From assembly GCA_030770545.1 (NCBI GenBank), contig CM061106.1, positions 8,350,001-8,414,000 of the forward strand: a DNA stretch of 64,000 bases, in the 5' to 3' direction. The DNA is from Macropodus opercularis. Lineage: Eukaryota; Chordata; Actinopteri; Anabantiformes; Osphronemidae. The notes under the pieces were generated by a model. The model had not been told where the DNA came from, did no database searches, and worked only from the letters and a program-made list of their open reading frames with translations. The translations under genes were made by a program, and so were the position numbers. Shown in pieces: positions 1-11,113 of this stretch; positions within the stretch are counted from its first letter, which is position 1; every line of letters begins with the position of its first letter.

Positions 1-1
1 G

Positions 2-807
2 ACAGATCCACACTGGACTAAAAAGAGCAGGAAGATGATTGAGTCTCTGGGAAAAGTGGCTTTAGAGCAGCTGCAGAAAGGAAACCTGATCTTCTACGAG
101 TCAGACCTGACAGAGTGTGGCATCGATGTCAGAGCAGCCTCAGTTTACTCAGGAGTGTTCACACAGGTCTTTAGAGAGGAGAGAGGACTGTACCAGGACA
201 AGGTGTTCTGCTTCGTCCATCTGAGTGTTCAGGAGTTTCTGGCTGCTCTTCACGTCCATCTGACCTTCATCAACTCTGGAGTCAATCTGCTGTCACAGCA
301 ACAATCAACGTCCTGGTTTGAACTATTTAGAAAGAAGAAACCTGAACCTACACAGTTCTACCAGAACGCTGTGGACCAGGCCTTACAGAGTCCAAATGGA
401 CACCTGGACCTGTTCCTTCGTTTCCTCCTCGGTCTTTCTCTGCAGACCAATCAGACTCTACTACAAGGTCTGATGACCCAGACAGGAAGTAGATCAAAGA
501 CCAATCAGGAAACAGTCCAGTACATCAAGGAGAAGCTCAGTGAGGATCTTCCTGCAGAGAGAAGCATCAACCTGTTCCACTGTCTGAATGAACTGAATGA
601 TGGTTCTCTAGTGGAGCAGATCCAACAGAACCTGAGATCAGGACATCTCTCCACACATGAACTGTCTCCTGCTCAGTGGTCGGCTCTGGTCTTCATCTTA
701 CTGTCATCACAAGAAGATCTGGACGTGTTTGACCTGAGGAAATACTCTGGTTCAGAGGAGGCTCTGCTGAGGCTGCTGCCAGTCGTCAAAGCCTCCAACA
801 AAGCTGT
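2..807 (+). CDS. NLRC3-like NLR, end of NACHT/helical-domain exon (partial)
   Basis: Seen: an open frame from base 2 to a consensus GTAAGT donor at 808, leaving a phase-2 junction. The protein contains IESLGKVALEQLQKGNLIFYE, SVYSGVFTQVF, and VFCFVHLSVQEFLAALHV, a pattern typical of the winged-helix and helical region after the NACHT ATPase in fish NLR-C (NLRC3-like) proteins. Known: these are cytosolic pattern sensors; the NACHT domain drives nucleotide-dependent oligomerisation and the LRRs act in sensing or autoinhibition. The Walker motifs and FISNA region lie upstream of the window, so the N-terminus cannot be judged. The ATG at 35 is internal, because codons upstream of it are open and continue the family pattern. 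The next coding exon is at 1870 and fits the reading phase. Confidence 0.9.
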
Positions 808-1869
808 GTAAGTCCTCACATGACTGAAATGTGTATCAACAGCCTGGAGTTGTCCTCAGCCAGAGACGTCTGCAGACATGAAGCATTAATCACTGATCCA
901 GCTGCTGTGTTTGCATTGACTGTCTCAACCTGACAGAGATCACACATCTGGACTGATGCTGCAGGAACCAGATGATGTTCTGGTCTGGCTGCTCAGGTGT
1001 AGGACCAACACCTGGCATCACACACAACACACTACATGATACTACTACTAACCACAGTCACGCTCCAGGTATAAAGCAGGTCAAAGTGGTTTCTATCCAT
1101 CATCCAGTCGTGACTCAGATCTCAGTAGGCTGCAGCATAATGTGACAGAATAAAGCTGCTGTGACCAGTAATGAGTAAATCAATCCACATAAACAAAAGC
1201 TCAACAATAGTTTATCATTGAACATTAAATATGTGAGTGAAATGTTCAGTTAGGTTATTTAAGACGTCAGGAGACAACAGAGCAGCATCAACAGAACACA
1301 GGCAGGTTTTTGCATCTGCTCCCTGGAAAGTCTGACTGGAATCTACACACAGGTTGTTCCTACGCAGGTGGTCACATGGTCGTCTGGCTACGACTTCAAG
1401 GGTTTAGAAAGAAAGGACAGATTAGATGTTGGCCTATAGCTGCTAGTTCTCCAGGGTTGAGAGCAGGTTTGTTCAGTGAAGGTTTGACCACAGCAGCCTG
1501 AAAAGCCTGAGCTACGTAGCAGAGACTGGTTGGTTGGATTCAATGTGGACGTGCTGATGAACGGAAGAACTTCTGTGAGTGATCTAGTTGGGATTGAGTC
1601 TAAGAGACAAGCAGTCAGACAGAGTCACCAGCAAATGAATCAATATCTCTAATGGTGCCAAATGTTTAAAGGAAAGAAATCCATGAAGTCACTGCTGCTG
1701 GTGTTTGAAGCTGCTCTGGGTCAACACAGCATCACCTTTATTTAGTGATGTCCACAGAGAAACAGTGAGCAGGTTTCTGTCCCATGGGTCACTGATAGTC
1801 CAGGAAGCAGTGGCCTCTCTGAGCCAGTACCCACACTCCTGATGGTTTCTCTCTGTCTCTGTTTTTCAG
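808..1869 (+). other. NLR intron, no gene seen
   Basis: This is the intron between the NACHT exon and the first LRR exon. It starts GTAAGT and ends in a pyrimidine-rich tract plus CAG at 1867-1869. I see no coding exon, RNA gene or clear element in it; the short open frame at 1310-1501 has no recognisable motif. Confidence 0.7.
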
Positions 1870-2043
1870 GCTCAGTGGCTGTAACATCTCAGAAAGAGGC
1901 CTTGAAGCTCTGTCCTCAGTTCTCAGCTCTCAGTCCTCTAGTCTGAGAGAACTGGACCTGAGTAACAACAACCTGCAGGATTCAGGAGTGAAGCTGCTTT
2001 CTGCTGGACTGGAGAGCCCACAGTGCCATCTGGAAAGACTCAG
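1870..2043 (+). CDS. NLR leucine-rich-repeat exon 1
   Basis: A 174-bp exon (58 codons), bounded by CAG at 1867-1869 and GTCAGG at 2044, with the same phase at both ends. It encodes LSGCNISERGLEALSS, then LRELDLSNNNLQDSG, then ESPQCHLERLR. This is the ribonuclease-inhibitor-type LRR pair that each LRR exon of fish NLRs encodes. It is the divergent member of this gene's LRR set: its wording (SGVKLLSAGL) differs from the five downstream exons, which all read SSVKHLCGFL or a variant. It lies directly after the NACHT exon in transcript order. Confidence 0.9.
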
Positions 2044-2279
2044 GTCAGGATGTGTCCAACGTGTAAACGATGAGCTACAGCCCTCAATGTTATTTAACAT
2101 TTGGTTCATCGCGTCTCTCTTCAAATACATTGTACACGTAGGGTTTCTAGTGTCTGTAGTTAAGGCCAGATTTTGGTTTGGTTTAAATGAAATAACACGG
2201 ACCGGAATATAAATCTAATGAGAATCTGTTAATTCTAAGTCTATGAAGGCATAATATATAATATTTATATAAAGGCAAC

Positions 2280-2870
2280 ACATTTGACTAATACACCACA
2301 GAGATGTTGTTGCAGTAGCTCAAACCAGACCAGGGCAGGGCCCAGATGCAGAAAGAGACGGAGACCAATCTCAAGGGACCAGATATTAGTTCAGATAACA
2401 GAGAAGGACAAACACTGTGGAAGCAGAATAGAAACTGCAACACTCTGAACAGGACTGACACAAAGGTTCTGAGAGAACCAGAGACGACAGTAACAGACCT
2501 ATGACGTCAATGTATCCCTGAACACCAGAACAAACCAATCACTGCACACGACAGGAGAAGAGCAGCCAATAGAAAACTAGAACACAAAGCAGCTGCTAGA
2601 GCAGGAAGCTGACAAGGTGAAGCCAACGCCTGAGACTGACTCAACTCTAACCCACAAGAGTTAACCAAAGCAACGAACCGAGCTAGAGGCCAAGGGACAG
2701 GACGAGGGACAGCACAAGCAGAGACACGGACCAGGGAGGACACACTAGACACACAAACCCGTGGCAAACACAATATACACACTCACTGACTGACACACAA
2801 CAAATGTGGAGAACTAAGAGGCCCCTCCTGATGGATGAAGGACCACACTGCACCAGAGAGATGAAGAAGA
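2280..2870 (-). mobile_element. Possible minus-strand LTR-like or nonautonomous repeat in an NLR intron
   Basis: This intronic stretch has the base composition and layout of the solo LTR at 8125-8751: a GGGCCCAGATGCAGAAAGAGA motif near its left side and long purine-rich runs. I could not find matching TG...CA ends or a target-site duplication, so the borders are guesses. The rest of the intron (2044-3548) holds no exon that I can support. Confidence 0.25.
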
Positions 2871-3548
2871 ATCAGCCTCATTAGCCAAGGATGGAAGATG
2901 AGAGAAGATCATTCTTTACTGATCCCACAGTGGAGAAATTCAACTGTTACCACGGCTACAAACAATCAGCAAGAAGTGAAAGGATGAAAGTGAAGCAAAG
3001 AACAAGATCCATTATACAAATGTACGACTGTTCCAAATACCAGACACTGAACATAAAGTCCCAGATCAACTACAGCAGATGATCTGCACGGTGGCTGTTA
3101 GACTGGTTGGTTGTAGAGTCTAACAGCAGTGGATGAAGGATCTGTGGCACCGCTCCTTCCTACACTGACTCTGGATCAGTCTCCACTGAAGGAGCTGCTC
3201 AGAGCCTCCACTGTCTGATGCAGTGGCTGAGAAGCATTGAATACTTAGTATAACACTGAAAGAATGAGACTCCAGTAGCTCTTTTACTTTCAATCTGTTA
3301 AAAAACATTCAAACTTCTATCTTTGTTTTTTTTAATTGTGACCCAGATTTCACCTCATATTTATAGAAACGTGTCCATCATCACATGAGTAGAGAGGATG
3401 TGAGGGAACTCTGCCTCTGTAGGATGAATCTCCTCCACCCTCATCCAGCGACAGCTGTGACTGGTTCAATTCAACCATGAGCATCATTGATCAAGACAAA
3501 TCTGACTGGTTATTAATGATTCATCTACATCTTTGGTTCTTTATTCAG

Positions 3549-3722
3549 ATTGAGTCGCTGCAGTTTGTCAGAGATCAGCTGTGATTCTCTGGCCTCAGCT
3601 CTGAAGTCCAACCCATCACATCTGACACAACTGGACCTGAGTAACAACAAGCTGCAGGATTCATCAGTGAAGCATCTGTGTGGTTTTCTGGAGAGTCCTC
3701 ACTGTCGACTGGAGACTCTGAG
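3549..3722 (+). CDS. NLR leucine-rich-repeat exon 2 (tandem family member A)
   Basis: A 174-bp LRR exon with acceptor TTCAG at 3544-3548 and donor GTCAGA at 3723. It encodes LSRCSLSEISCDSLASALKS, LTQLDLSNNKLQDSSV, and ESPHCRLETLR. It is the first of five nearly identical exons. The intron sequence just after it (the block GACTCCATGTTTTAGTTCTG) recurs after the next three, so exon and intron were duplicated as one unit. The in-phase junctions mean every copy can be spliced without breaking the frame. Confidence 0.9.
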
Positions 3723-4003
3723 GTCAGACTCCATGTTTTAGTTCTGTGTAGATTAATGTGATGTGAACGTTGTGCTGACGCTAAACTGCAGACATGAGGA
3801 TGATGTTCTACTGATCCACACTAAGGGTCGCCATGGTAACATCTGTTTTCTTCTTCTGTGGTTTAGTCTGTTCACTGTTTATTTTCTAGTTTCTAAACTT
3901 CTACTTCCCGAAGTGCCTTCAGTTTCAAACACACGATGAGACACTGAATGGTTTCAAGCTGACTCTTTGTTTTCTACTGTTTCATCTTTGGTTCTTTATT
4001 CAG

Positions 4004-4177
4004 ATTGAGTTGCTGCAGGTTGTCAGAGATCAGCTGTGATTCTCTGGCCTCAGCTCTGAAGTCCAACCCATCACATCTGACACAACTGGACCTGAGCTAC
4101 AACAACCTGCAGGATTCATCAGTGAAGCATCTGTGTGGTTTTCTGGAGAGTCCTCACTGTCGACTGGAGACTCTGAG
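4004..4177 (+). CDS. NLR leucine-rich-repeat exon 3 (tandem family member B)
   Basis: A 174-bp LRR exon with CAG acceptor at 4001-4003 and GTCAGA donor at 4178. It reads LSCCRLSEISCDSLASALKS, LTQLDLSYNNLQDSSV, and ESPHCRLETLR. It differs from member A at only a few residues (SCCRL against SRCSL; YNN against NNK). The conserved duplicated intron follows, then a roughly 1.25-kb insertion (see 4745-5985) before the next copy. Confidence 0.9.
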
Positions 4178-4744
4178 GTCAGACTCCATGTTTTAGTTCT
4201 GTGTAGATTAATGTGATGTGAACGTTGTGCTGACACTAAACAGACATGAGGCTGATGTTCTACTGATCCACACTGAGGGTCTCCATGGCAACGACTGGTT
4301 TCTTCTTCTGTGGTTTCATTTGTTTTTAGTTTTTTTCAATCATTGTTTCTTCATTTTATCACTGAAAATATAAACTAAATGTTTTATCAGCCAGAAAATC
4401 TCAAATCTGTGACCAGTAGCTAATGCTCCAACACTTTTTTAAGGCTCCATAATGTTGGTTCTGACTCAATATTCAAACCCAAGATGCCATAATCAGAAGT
4501 TCTGGATCTGCTTGTTTGACTGGTTCCATCAGTTTGACTCCATTAAATGTTTCTTCAGTATCAAATGTTTCTGTGACGATGTCGTTCCATCAAACAAAAC
4601 ATTTTCTATAAATGAGTTTGTTTCTATAAATGAGTCACATGTCCAGAACCTCAGTCGGACTCATTAGGTCTGTTTGAGAACTTGAGAATCTTTAGTCGAA
4701 GCTCAGATCAATGTGTCATCACATGATGAGTGAGTCCAGATGGA

Positions 4745-4828
4745 GCCAATTATTCAGAAACAAGCAACATCACAACTTAAAGTATTAATGGTAATGTGTC
4801 TAATGTGTTATGTCTTGTAGTGATAGCT

Positions 4829-4875
<47 letters not shown>

Positions 4876-5985
4876 AGGACGAAGGGGTCACCAAGATGGC
4901 AGAGGCCAGATGTGTGACACTAAATGGCGCATGGGCAATTCACATATCTGGGAGTAAAGAGAGAGGGAGATAGAGAATGAAGGTCTCAGGTAAGATGGCG
5001 GCTATGTTCGATCCACATGTGTGTGTGGTTGAACCAGCAGCGTGTGGCGCTCAGAGAACAATGAAAGTTCAGAATCAGAGGGGGAAGTACCAACATTTGC
5101 CAGATCTAGAACACACAGATGTTTCACCACAAGGCCACAGAGCAAGATGGTGTAAGCTTGTCTGTGTTGGCCTACGAGGGTGAATTAAACACATCTAGGA
5201 GTGTTACATGATCCTGTGGTAAACACGCAGAGACCATACGCGGCGGTACAGTCACTGAAACAATGCAGCATCAACAAAACATTAACTGATCATAGTTCTT
5301 AATTCTCTGCTCAGGCGTAGCTAGTTTGCCTCTGTCTTACTGTAAGAAGACCCGGCCGGGGTTTGAGGGTGAATTTCAAGCGGTTGGGCGAGGCGTCTGG
5401 TCCGATTGCCAATTGAAGTGGGAATCGCTATTGCGGGCGTCCTTTACTGTGGCGGTCCGGTTTTCCGTCAGTGAAGTTAGGTCCCAGGTCGCAGATCAGC
5501 TGATCGCGGCGTTCGTCGAAGGGACTCGGCAGCGGCTTCTGTATGAAGCAGCTGCGTGATGCCGGTGGATCCTCTGAGCAGAGCACGAAAACTCTCATTC
5601 CTTGGAAGACGGTTGCCAGTTCCTGAAGCGGTTTCCCTCTGTCATGTTCCCGGGCAGAACGAGGGCAGAAGGTCCAGGAGCGGGCAGGGGAGCAGGAGAG
5701 CGAGGCAAAAAGAGAGAGCAGTCTGCAGGTTGCCATTTATATCGGTATGGACTATCACCAGGCTTTGCATCCAATCACTGCTTGCGATTTAGGTGACTCT
5801 GTGTTCTCAACTAGATGTGAACTGGATCGGATGTCCCTTACCCCAGCAGATCATATGGCTCTTTGTTTGAGGGCAACTCGAGCCAGGCTTCCAGGGTTTC
5901 ACGTAGGGCTTACTGTCATGGACATGTAAACATCTACATTCCTATAGTCGTGGATCTGCATTGTGGAGTATATGAGATCCCCAAA
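4745..5985. mobile_element. Unidentified insertion inside a duplicated NLR intron, with (GT)n
   Basis: Comparison with the equivalent introns after 6216 and 7099 shows that this stretch is extra: the shared intron sequence breaks off after GATGGAGCCA and resumes at TGGTTTCAAGCTGACTC near 5990. It contains a (GT)n tract at about 4831-4873 and a GC-richer middle (5330-5760). The open frames in it show no domain that I recognise. It may be a degenerate retroelement or a foreign segment. The left and right limits are approximate to tens of bases. Confidence 0.45.
4831..4873 (+). repeat. (GT)n microsatellite
   Basis: About 21 uninterrupted GT dinucleotides within the intron insertion. Confidence 0.95.
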
Positions 5986-6042
5986 AATGGTTTCAAGCTG
6001 ACTCTTTGTTTTCTACTGTTTCATCTTTGCTTCTTTATTCAG

Positions 6043-6216
6043 ATTGATTTGCTGCAGGTTGTCAGAGATCAGCTGTGATTCTCTGGCCTCAGCTCTGAAG
6101 TCCAACCCGTCACATCTGACACAACTGAACCTGAGCTACAACAACCTGCAGGATTCATCAGTGAAGCATCTGTGTGGTTTTCTGGAGAGTCCTCACTGTC
6201 GACTGGAGACTCTGAG
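6043..6216 (+). CDS. NLR leucine-rich-repeat exon 4 (tandem family member C)
   Basis: A 174-bp LRR exon, CAG acceptor at 6040-6042 and GTCAGA donor at 6217. It reads LICCRLSEISCDSLASALKS, LTQLNLSYNNLQDSSV, and ESPHCRLETLR. It is almost identical to the exon at 4004: the changes seen are S to I near the start and D to N in the LxxLxL core. That points to a recent duplication or to gene conversion. Confidence 0.9.
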
Positions 6217-6925
6217 GTCAGACTCCATGTTTTAGTTCTGTGTAGATTAATGTGATGTGAACGTTGTGCTGACGCTAAACTGCAGACATGAGGCTGATGT
6301 TCTACTGATCCACACTGAGGGTCTCCATGGCAACGACTGGTTTCTTCTTCTGTGGTTTCGTACATTCACATTTTTTTTTTCCAATCCTTGTTTCATTATT
6401 GTATTTATTTTTTTATTTGGTCAGAAAATATAAAACTCAGCACTTTTCTAAGGCTCCATAATGTTGGTTCTGACTCAATATTCAAACCCAAGATGTCGTA
6501 ATCAGAAGTTCTGGATCTGCTTGTTTGAGTCGTTCCAATCAGTTTGACTCATGTCCAGAACCGGAGTCAGACTCATTAGTTCCTTTTTGAGAACTTGAGG
6601 GTCTTTAGTAGAAGCTCAGATCAATGTGTCATCACAACATGAGTGAGTCCAGATGGAGCCAGTGGTGGAGCTGCAGAGTTGAAGAGGTGAAGTCACGATG
6701 TCTGAGCTGAAGCAGCAGCTTGTTGTCATTAATATTAGTGAGTCTTTGTTACTGTTTGATTGGACTGTTTTCAACCTGCATCCTGTTGGTTCTGCTGTTT
6801 AGAGCTTCTAGTTTCTAAACTTGTACTTTCTGAAGCGTCTTCAGCTCCAAACACACGATGAGACACTGAATGGTTTCAAGCTGACTCTTTGTTTTCTACT
6901 GTTTCATCTTTGGTTCTTTATTCAG

Positions 6926-7099
6926 TTTGAGTCGCTGCAAATTGTCAGAGATCAGCTGTGATTCTCTGGCCTCAGCTCTGAAGTCCAACCCGTCACATCT
7001 GACTCAACTGGACCTGAGTGGAAACAACCTGCAGGATTCATCAATGAAGCATCTGTGTGGTTTTCTGGAGAGTCCTCACTGTCGACTGGAGACTCTGAG
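6926..7099 (+). CDS. NLR leucine-rich-repeat exon 5 (tandem family member D)
   Basis: A 174-bp LRR exon with CAG acceptor at 6923-6925 and donor GTTAGA at 7100. It reads LSRCKLSEISCDSLASALKS, LTQLDLSGNNLQDSSM, and ESPHCRLETLR. The first base is T instead of A, which changes the junction residue from Arg to Ser. The donor is GTTAGA rather than the GTCAGA of its sisters, so it should still splice. Confidence 0.88.
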
Positions 7100-7619
7100 G
7101 TTAGACTCCATGTTTTAGTTCTGTATAGATTAATGTGATGTGAACGTTGTGCTGACGCTAAACTGCAGACATGAGGCTGATGTTCTACTGATCCACACTG
7201 AGGGTCTCCATGGCAACGTCTGGTTTCTTCTACTGTGGTTTCACTTGTTTTTGGTTTTATGTAATCGTTCTTTCGTTATTTTATCGCTGAAAATATAAAC
7301 GAAACAATGTTTAATCAGTCCGAAAATCTGTGACCAGTAGCTGATGCTCCAACACTTTTCTAAGGCTCCATATCGTTTGATCTGACTCAATATTCAAACC
7401 CAAGATGCCGTAATCAGAAGTTCTGGATCTGCTTGTTTGACTGGTTCCATCAGTTTGACTCCATTAAATGTTTCCTCAGTATCAAGTTTTTCTGTGAGCT
7501 TCTAGTCTCTAAACTTCTACTTCCTGAAGCGTCTTCAGCTCCAAACACACGATGAGACACTGAATGGTTTCAAGCTGACTCTTTGTTTTCCACTGTTTCA
7601 TCTTTGGTTCTTTATTCAG

Positions 7620-7794
7620 GTTGAGGAGCTGCAGTTTGTCAGAGATCAGCTGTGATTCTCTGGCCTCAGCTCTGAAGTCCAACCCATCACATCTGACACA
7701 ACTGGACCTGAGCTACAACAACCTGCAGGATTCATCAGTGAAGCGTCTTCGTGACCTGGTCCAGACTGTCAACTGGAGACTCAGTGGTCAGTAG
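7620..7794 (+). CDS. NLR terminal LRR exon with stop codon
   Basis: The acceptor is TTTATTCAG at 7611-7619. The exon begins like the others (LRSCSLSEISCDSLAS, LTQLDLSYNNLQDSSV), but after SSVK the sequence departs to KRLRDLVQTVNWRLSGQ and stops at TAG 7792-7794. It therefore encodes a partial LRR and a short C-terminal tail. Many fish NLR-C genes end in a B30.2/PRY-SPRY exon; none is visible downstream before the repeat at 8018, so this gene seems to be a form without B30.2. The exact gene end (poly(A) site) was not determined. Confidence 0.82.
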
Positions 7795-8017
7795 ATGTTG
7801 GAGTCAGTTTGTGCTGCTTCCCTCAGTCTTGTTAACTCAGTTAGTGTCACAGCAGAGATTCCAGTGTTTCCTGTAAAGCTCCAACCTTCTCAGTGAAGCT
7901 GTGGCAGAGAGACAGAGACAGAGAGAACAGTCAGCATCAGATCAGCCAGAAGCTTGTTGTGATTATGAAGATGACTGTTGTTGTTGTGTCAGCTGATGTT
8001 TCCAAGCAGAGAAGATT

Positions 8018-9070
8018 CAATTCAATTCAATTCAACTTTATTTATATAGCGCCAATTCACAACATCAGTTATCTCAAAGCACTTTACAAGTAATGCTTAC
8101 GACCCAACAATTCCCACATAGAGCTGTTACAAACCCGGAACTGTCAGGGTTGCCGGTGTCGGGTGTGGGCAAAGGTGGTGGACCCAGACGCAGACACAAG
8201 ACGAGGACAGAACTTAACAATAATAATATTTTATTAACAGAAACCAAAACAGAACATAACAGAAGTACGAGACTTACAGAAACTAGGAAACACCAGACGT
8301 CAGACCACACAAAACACGGAAGCGTCGGAGCGCACGCTCAACGACGGGACACACACACACATACATACATACAGGGACGTCGGAGCAACACTCAACGACG
8401 GGGACACACAAGTCGGAGCAACACGCTCGCCGACTGGACGCATACATACTAACATTCACACCGGACACATACATACATACATACATACATACACACAGGA
8501 CTCAGGTTTACACAGGACTCAGACTTACACAGGACTCGGACAGGACTCGGGAACACAGACTAAGACTCACACAGAACAGGACCCACACCAAACACCTACG
8601 ACGAACCGACAACTGACAAAGACAAGACAGGAACTTAAATACACAAACCAAACTCCACACAGGTGTAAACAATAGCTTAATTAACAAAGACATGAAGAAG
8701 AACAAAACTAAACCACAGCGCCCTCCAGAGGTTGGAGGACTGACTGTCACAAGAGCAGCTTTTAATTGTAGCCAATCGATAAATTGTACATTTTAATAGC
8801 AACAGTGGAGGAAAAACTCCCTCTCTAACGAGGAAGAAACCTCCAGCAGACCCAGGCTCAGTGTGGGCGGCCATCTGCCTTGACCGGTTGGGGTGAAGGG
8901 ATAGAGAAGAGAGAAAAGAACACAACCACAACAAAACAAGCAGCAACAGAACACAGGCAGGATGGTTGGACCAGCAACTGAACACTGGAGACACACGACT
9001 CTGATTCTGACGATACCTGTAGATGATAATAGAGAGAGACAGAAGGGGAGAAACACAACTAGGAGAGAAA
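8018..9070 (+). repeat. Teleost dispersed repeat (TTTATATAGCGCC type), split by a solo LTR
   Basis: The left part (8018-8124) starts TTCAATTCAATTCAATTCAA then CTTTATTTATATAGCGCC. The right part (8752 on) carries GGAAAAACTCCCTCTCTAAC, GAAGAAACCTCCAGCAGACC and GACCGGTTGGGGTGAAGGGA. These are the hallmarks of a repeat found throughout fish genomes. The two halves are continuous once the 627-bp element between them is taken out. It has no coding capacity. Class assignment varies between repeat libraries, so I give none. Confidence 0.85.
8125..8751 (-). mobile_element. Solo LTR nested in the dispersed repeat, 5-bp TSD AGAGC
   Basis: The element begins TGTTAC at 8125 and ends GTCACA at 8751. It is flanked by identical AGAGC copies at 8120-8124 and 8752-8756, and the host repeat reads through the empty site. 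Read on the minus strand it has the order expected of an LTR: TG start, a TATTTAAG TATA-like box (near 8637), an AATAAA-type poly(A) signal (near 8231), and a CA end. There are no inner genes, so it looks like the product of LTR-LTR recombination. It holds a CATA-rich microsatellite near 8466-8492. Confidence 0.7.
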
Positions 9071-9079
9071 AGGGACAAA

Positions 9080-9452
9080 GTTAGTCACATGTGAACATGG
9101 AGGCATGTTAGCAAGATGTTGATCACCACACAGTTATTCTGCCTTTAATGGACAGTTTAGTGTGCAGGTGTGTGAGTTTCAGTCCAAGACGTTCAGATGA
9201 GCTGGAAGGAAGCTGCTGCACTTCTGCTCTGAACTCGACTGAAGTCCCTGCTGCTCAAGATGGAAGCTGGAACAAGACACGATTTAGAAACGTTGGTTAA
9301 ACTGTGTCAGACTGATGTTAATCCTTCAAATGTGATTTGATGCTGACTGTATCATAATTAAACATAAATTCTCTAATGAATTAAGTGGAAAGTAGCAGAA
9401 AGGCTGAGTGGACAGAATGAAACTAGATGAGACTGAACCATGATCAGAAATG
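9080..9452 (+). other. No gene seen
   Basis: Unique-looking sequence between the dispersed repeat and the minisatellite. I see no exon, RNA gene or element. Confidence 0.5.
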
Positions 9453-10342
9453 TCCCACTGACCTTAGATCTGCTCTTAGTGAGTCAGTGTGATGCTCCAC
9501 TGACCTTAGATCTGCTCTTAGTGAGTCAGTGTGATGCTCCACTGACCTTAGATCTGCTCTTAGTGAGTCAGTGTGATGCTCCACTGACCTTAGATCTGCT
9601 CTTAGTGAGTCAGTGTGATGCTCCACTGACCTTAGATCTGCTCTTAGCGAGTCAGTGTGATGCTCCACTGACCTTAGATCTGCACATAGTGAGTCAGTGT
9701 GATGCTCCACTGACCTTAGATCTGCTCTTAGTGAGTCAGTGTGATGCTCCACTGACCTTAGATCTGCTCTTAGTGAGTCCGTGCGATGCTCCACTGACCT
9801 TAGATCTGCTCTTAGTGAGTCAGTGATGCTCCACTGACCTTAGATCTGCTCTTAGTGAGTCAGTGTGATGCTCCACTGACCTTAGATCTGCTCTTAGCGA
9901 GTCAGTGTGATGCTCCACTGACCTTAGATCTGCTCTTAGTGAGTCAGTGTGATTCTCCGCTGACCTTAGATCTGCTCTTAGCGAGTCAGTGTGATGCTCC
10001 GCTGACCTTAGATCTGCTCTTAGTGAGTCAGTGTGATGCTCCGCTGACCTTAGATCTGCTCTTAGTGAGTCAGTGCGATGCTCCACTGACCTTAGATCTG
10101 CTCTTAGTGAGTCAGTGTGATGCTCCACTGACCTTAGATCTGCTCTTAGTGAGTCAGTGTGATGCTCCACTGACCTTAGATCTGCTCTTAGTGAGTCAGT
10201 GTGATGCTCCACTGACCTTAGATCTGCTCTTAGTGAGTCAGTGTGATGCTCCACTGACCTTAGATCTGCTCTTAGTGAGTCAGTGTGATGCTCCGCTGAC
10301 CTTAGATCTGCTCTTAGTGAGTCAGTGTGATGCTCCACTGAC
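9453..10342 (+). repeat. 42-bp minisatellite, about 21 copies
   Basis: The tandem unit starts CTCCACTGACCTTAGATCTG and continues CTCTTAGTGAGTCAGTGTGATG. The period is 42 bp, a multiple of three, so long open frames exist on both strands, but they are products of the repeat and not genes. Copies are very uniform. Variants include TTAGCGAGT, GCACATAGT, CTCCGCTGAC and one 3-bp deletion near 9820 (CAGTGATG). The array begins abruptly after AGAAATGTCC and ends abruptly before GTGTGCTCAC. Confidence 0.97.
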
Positions 10343-11113
10343 GTGTGCTCACATGTGTGGATGTGTGTGTGATGTCAGTTGGTGTCATTTGTCTCATTAG
10401 TGTGGACAGAATGACTTTTGCCTTAATGTGAGCAACATCTAGTTTGGTCCAGGGCAGAGCTTTATCTTCAGCAGTAGGGGGCAGTGGAGGCTGTGGTTTG
10501 GACCAGCGTGAGTTTCTGTGTCCTTCATACCGGAGGAGAACTCAGCCAAGTGAAGCCACGTTTCCCGTGTGTCATCGTCTCTTTCCTGTGTTTCAGGATC
10601 TCTATAGCTGTCTACAGATGCTGCAGCTGGTACCTGTGACATGAGCTGAATATGTCCATGAAGCGCTGGTCAGAAATGTTGACACATGGAGCCATGAAAC
10701 CACGACGCTCTTCAGAAGTTCTCTCCAACAAAGCATTGTTCATTCCCATCTCCTCCCTTCCCTCACTGCTCAGCCTCAAGGTCAACTACAGGCCAGGACT
10801 GTTCCTTCCTTCAGAAGAAAACCCGTCTCGTAACTGACACGTCCTCCATCACCTGCTGCAGAAGATGCCCCACAACAGTTTGACAACTCACTGTTTATCA
10901 TCACAACAATAAAGGTGTTGTCACAACTCAACATTAAGATATTTGAGTAATGTAATGTAATCTGTGGTAGACAAGAAAAACTAGTTGGAGCCTCTGTGTC
11001 AAAGACAGAGACATTTAAGGAAGCTAAGAATTAATAAGTATTTACACACCTTTCAGGACCAACCTCGTTCTCTGAAAGTATCTATTTAATAAAAACATAA
11101 CATGAAAACAACT
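10343..11113 (+). other. No gene seen
   Basis: Non-repetitive by eye. Short open frames at 10439-10642 and 10652-10837 show no conserved motif and no convincing splice context. Confidence 0.5.

Noticed and set aside
2280..2870. Third solo LTR of the same kind
   Set aside because: No TG...CA ends with a matching target duplication could be found; kept only as a low-confidence repeat.
8125..8751. hAT-type nonautonomous DNA transposon
   Set aside because: The target duplication is 5 bp and not 8 bp, and TATA-like and poly(A) signals in LTR order on the minus strand fit an LTR better.
9453..10342. CRISPR-like regular repeats
   Set aside because: The units are contiguous with no unique spacers, and the context is vertebrate.
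9440..10400. Long open frames on both strands (up to 181 codons)
   Set aside because: They are produced by the 42-bp tandem repeat, which is a multiple of three; there is no domain and no start or splice context.
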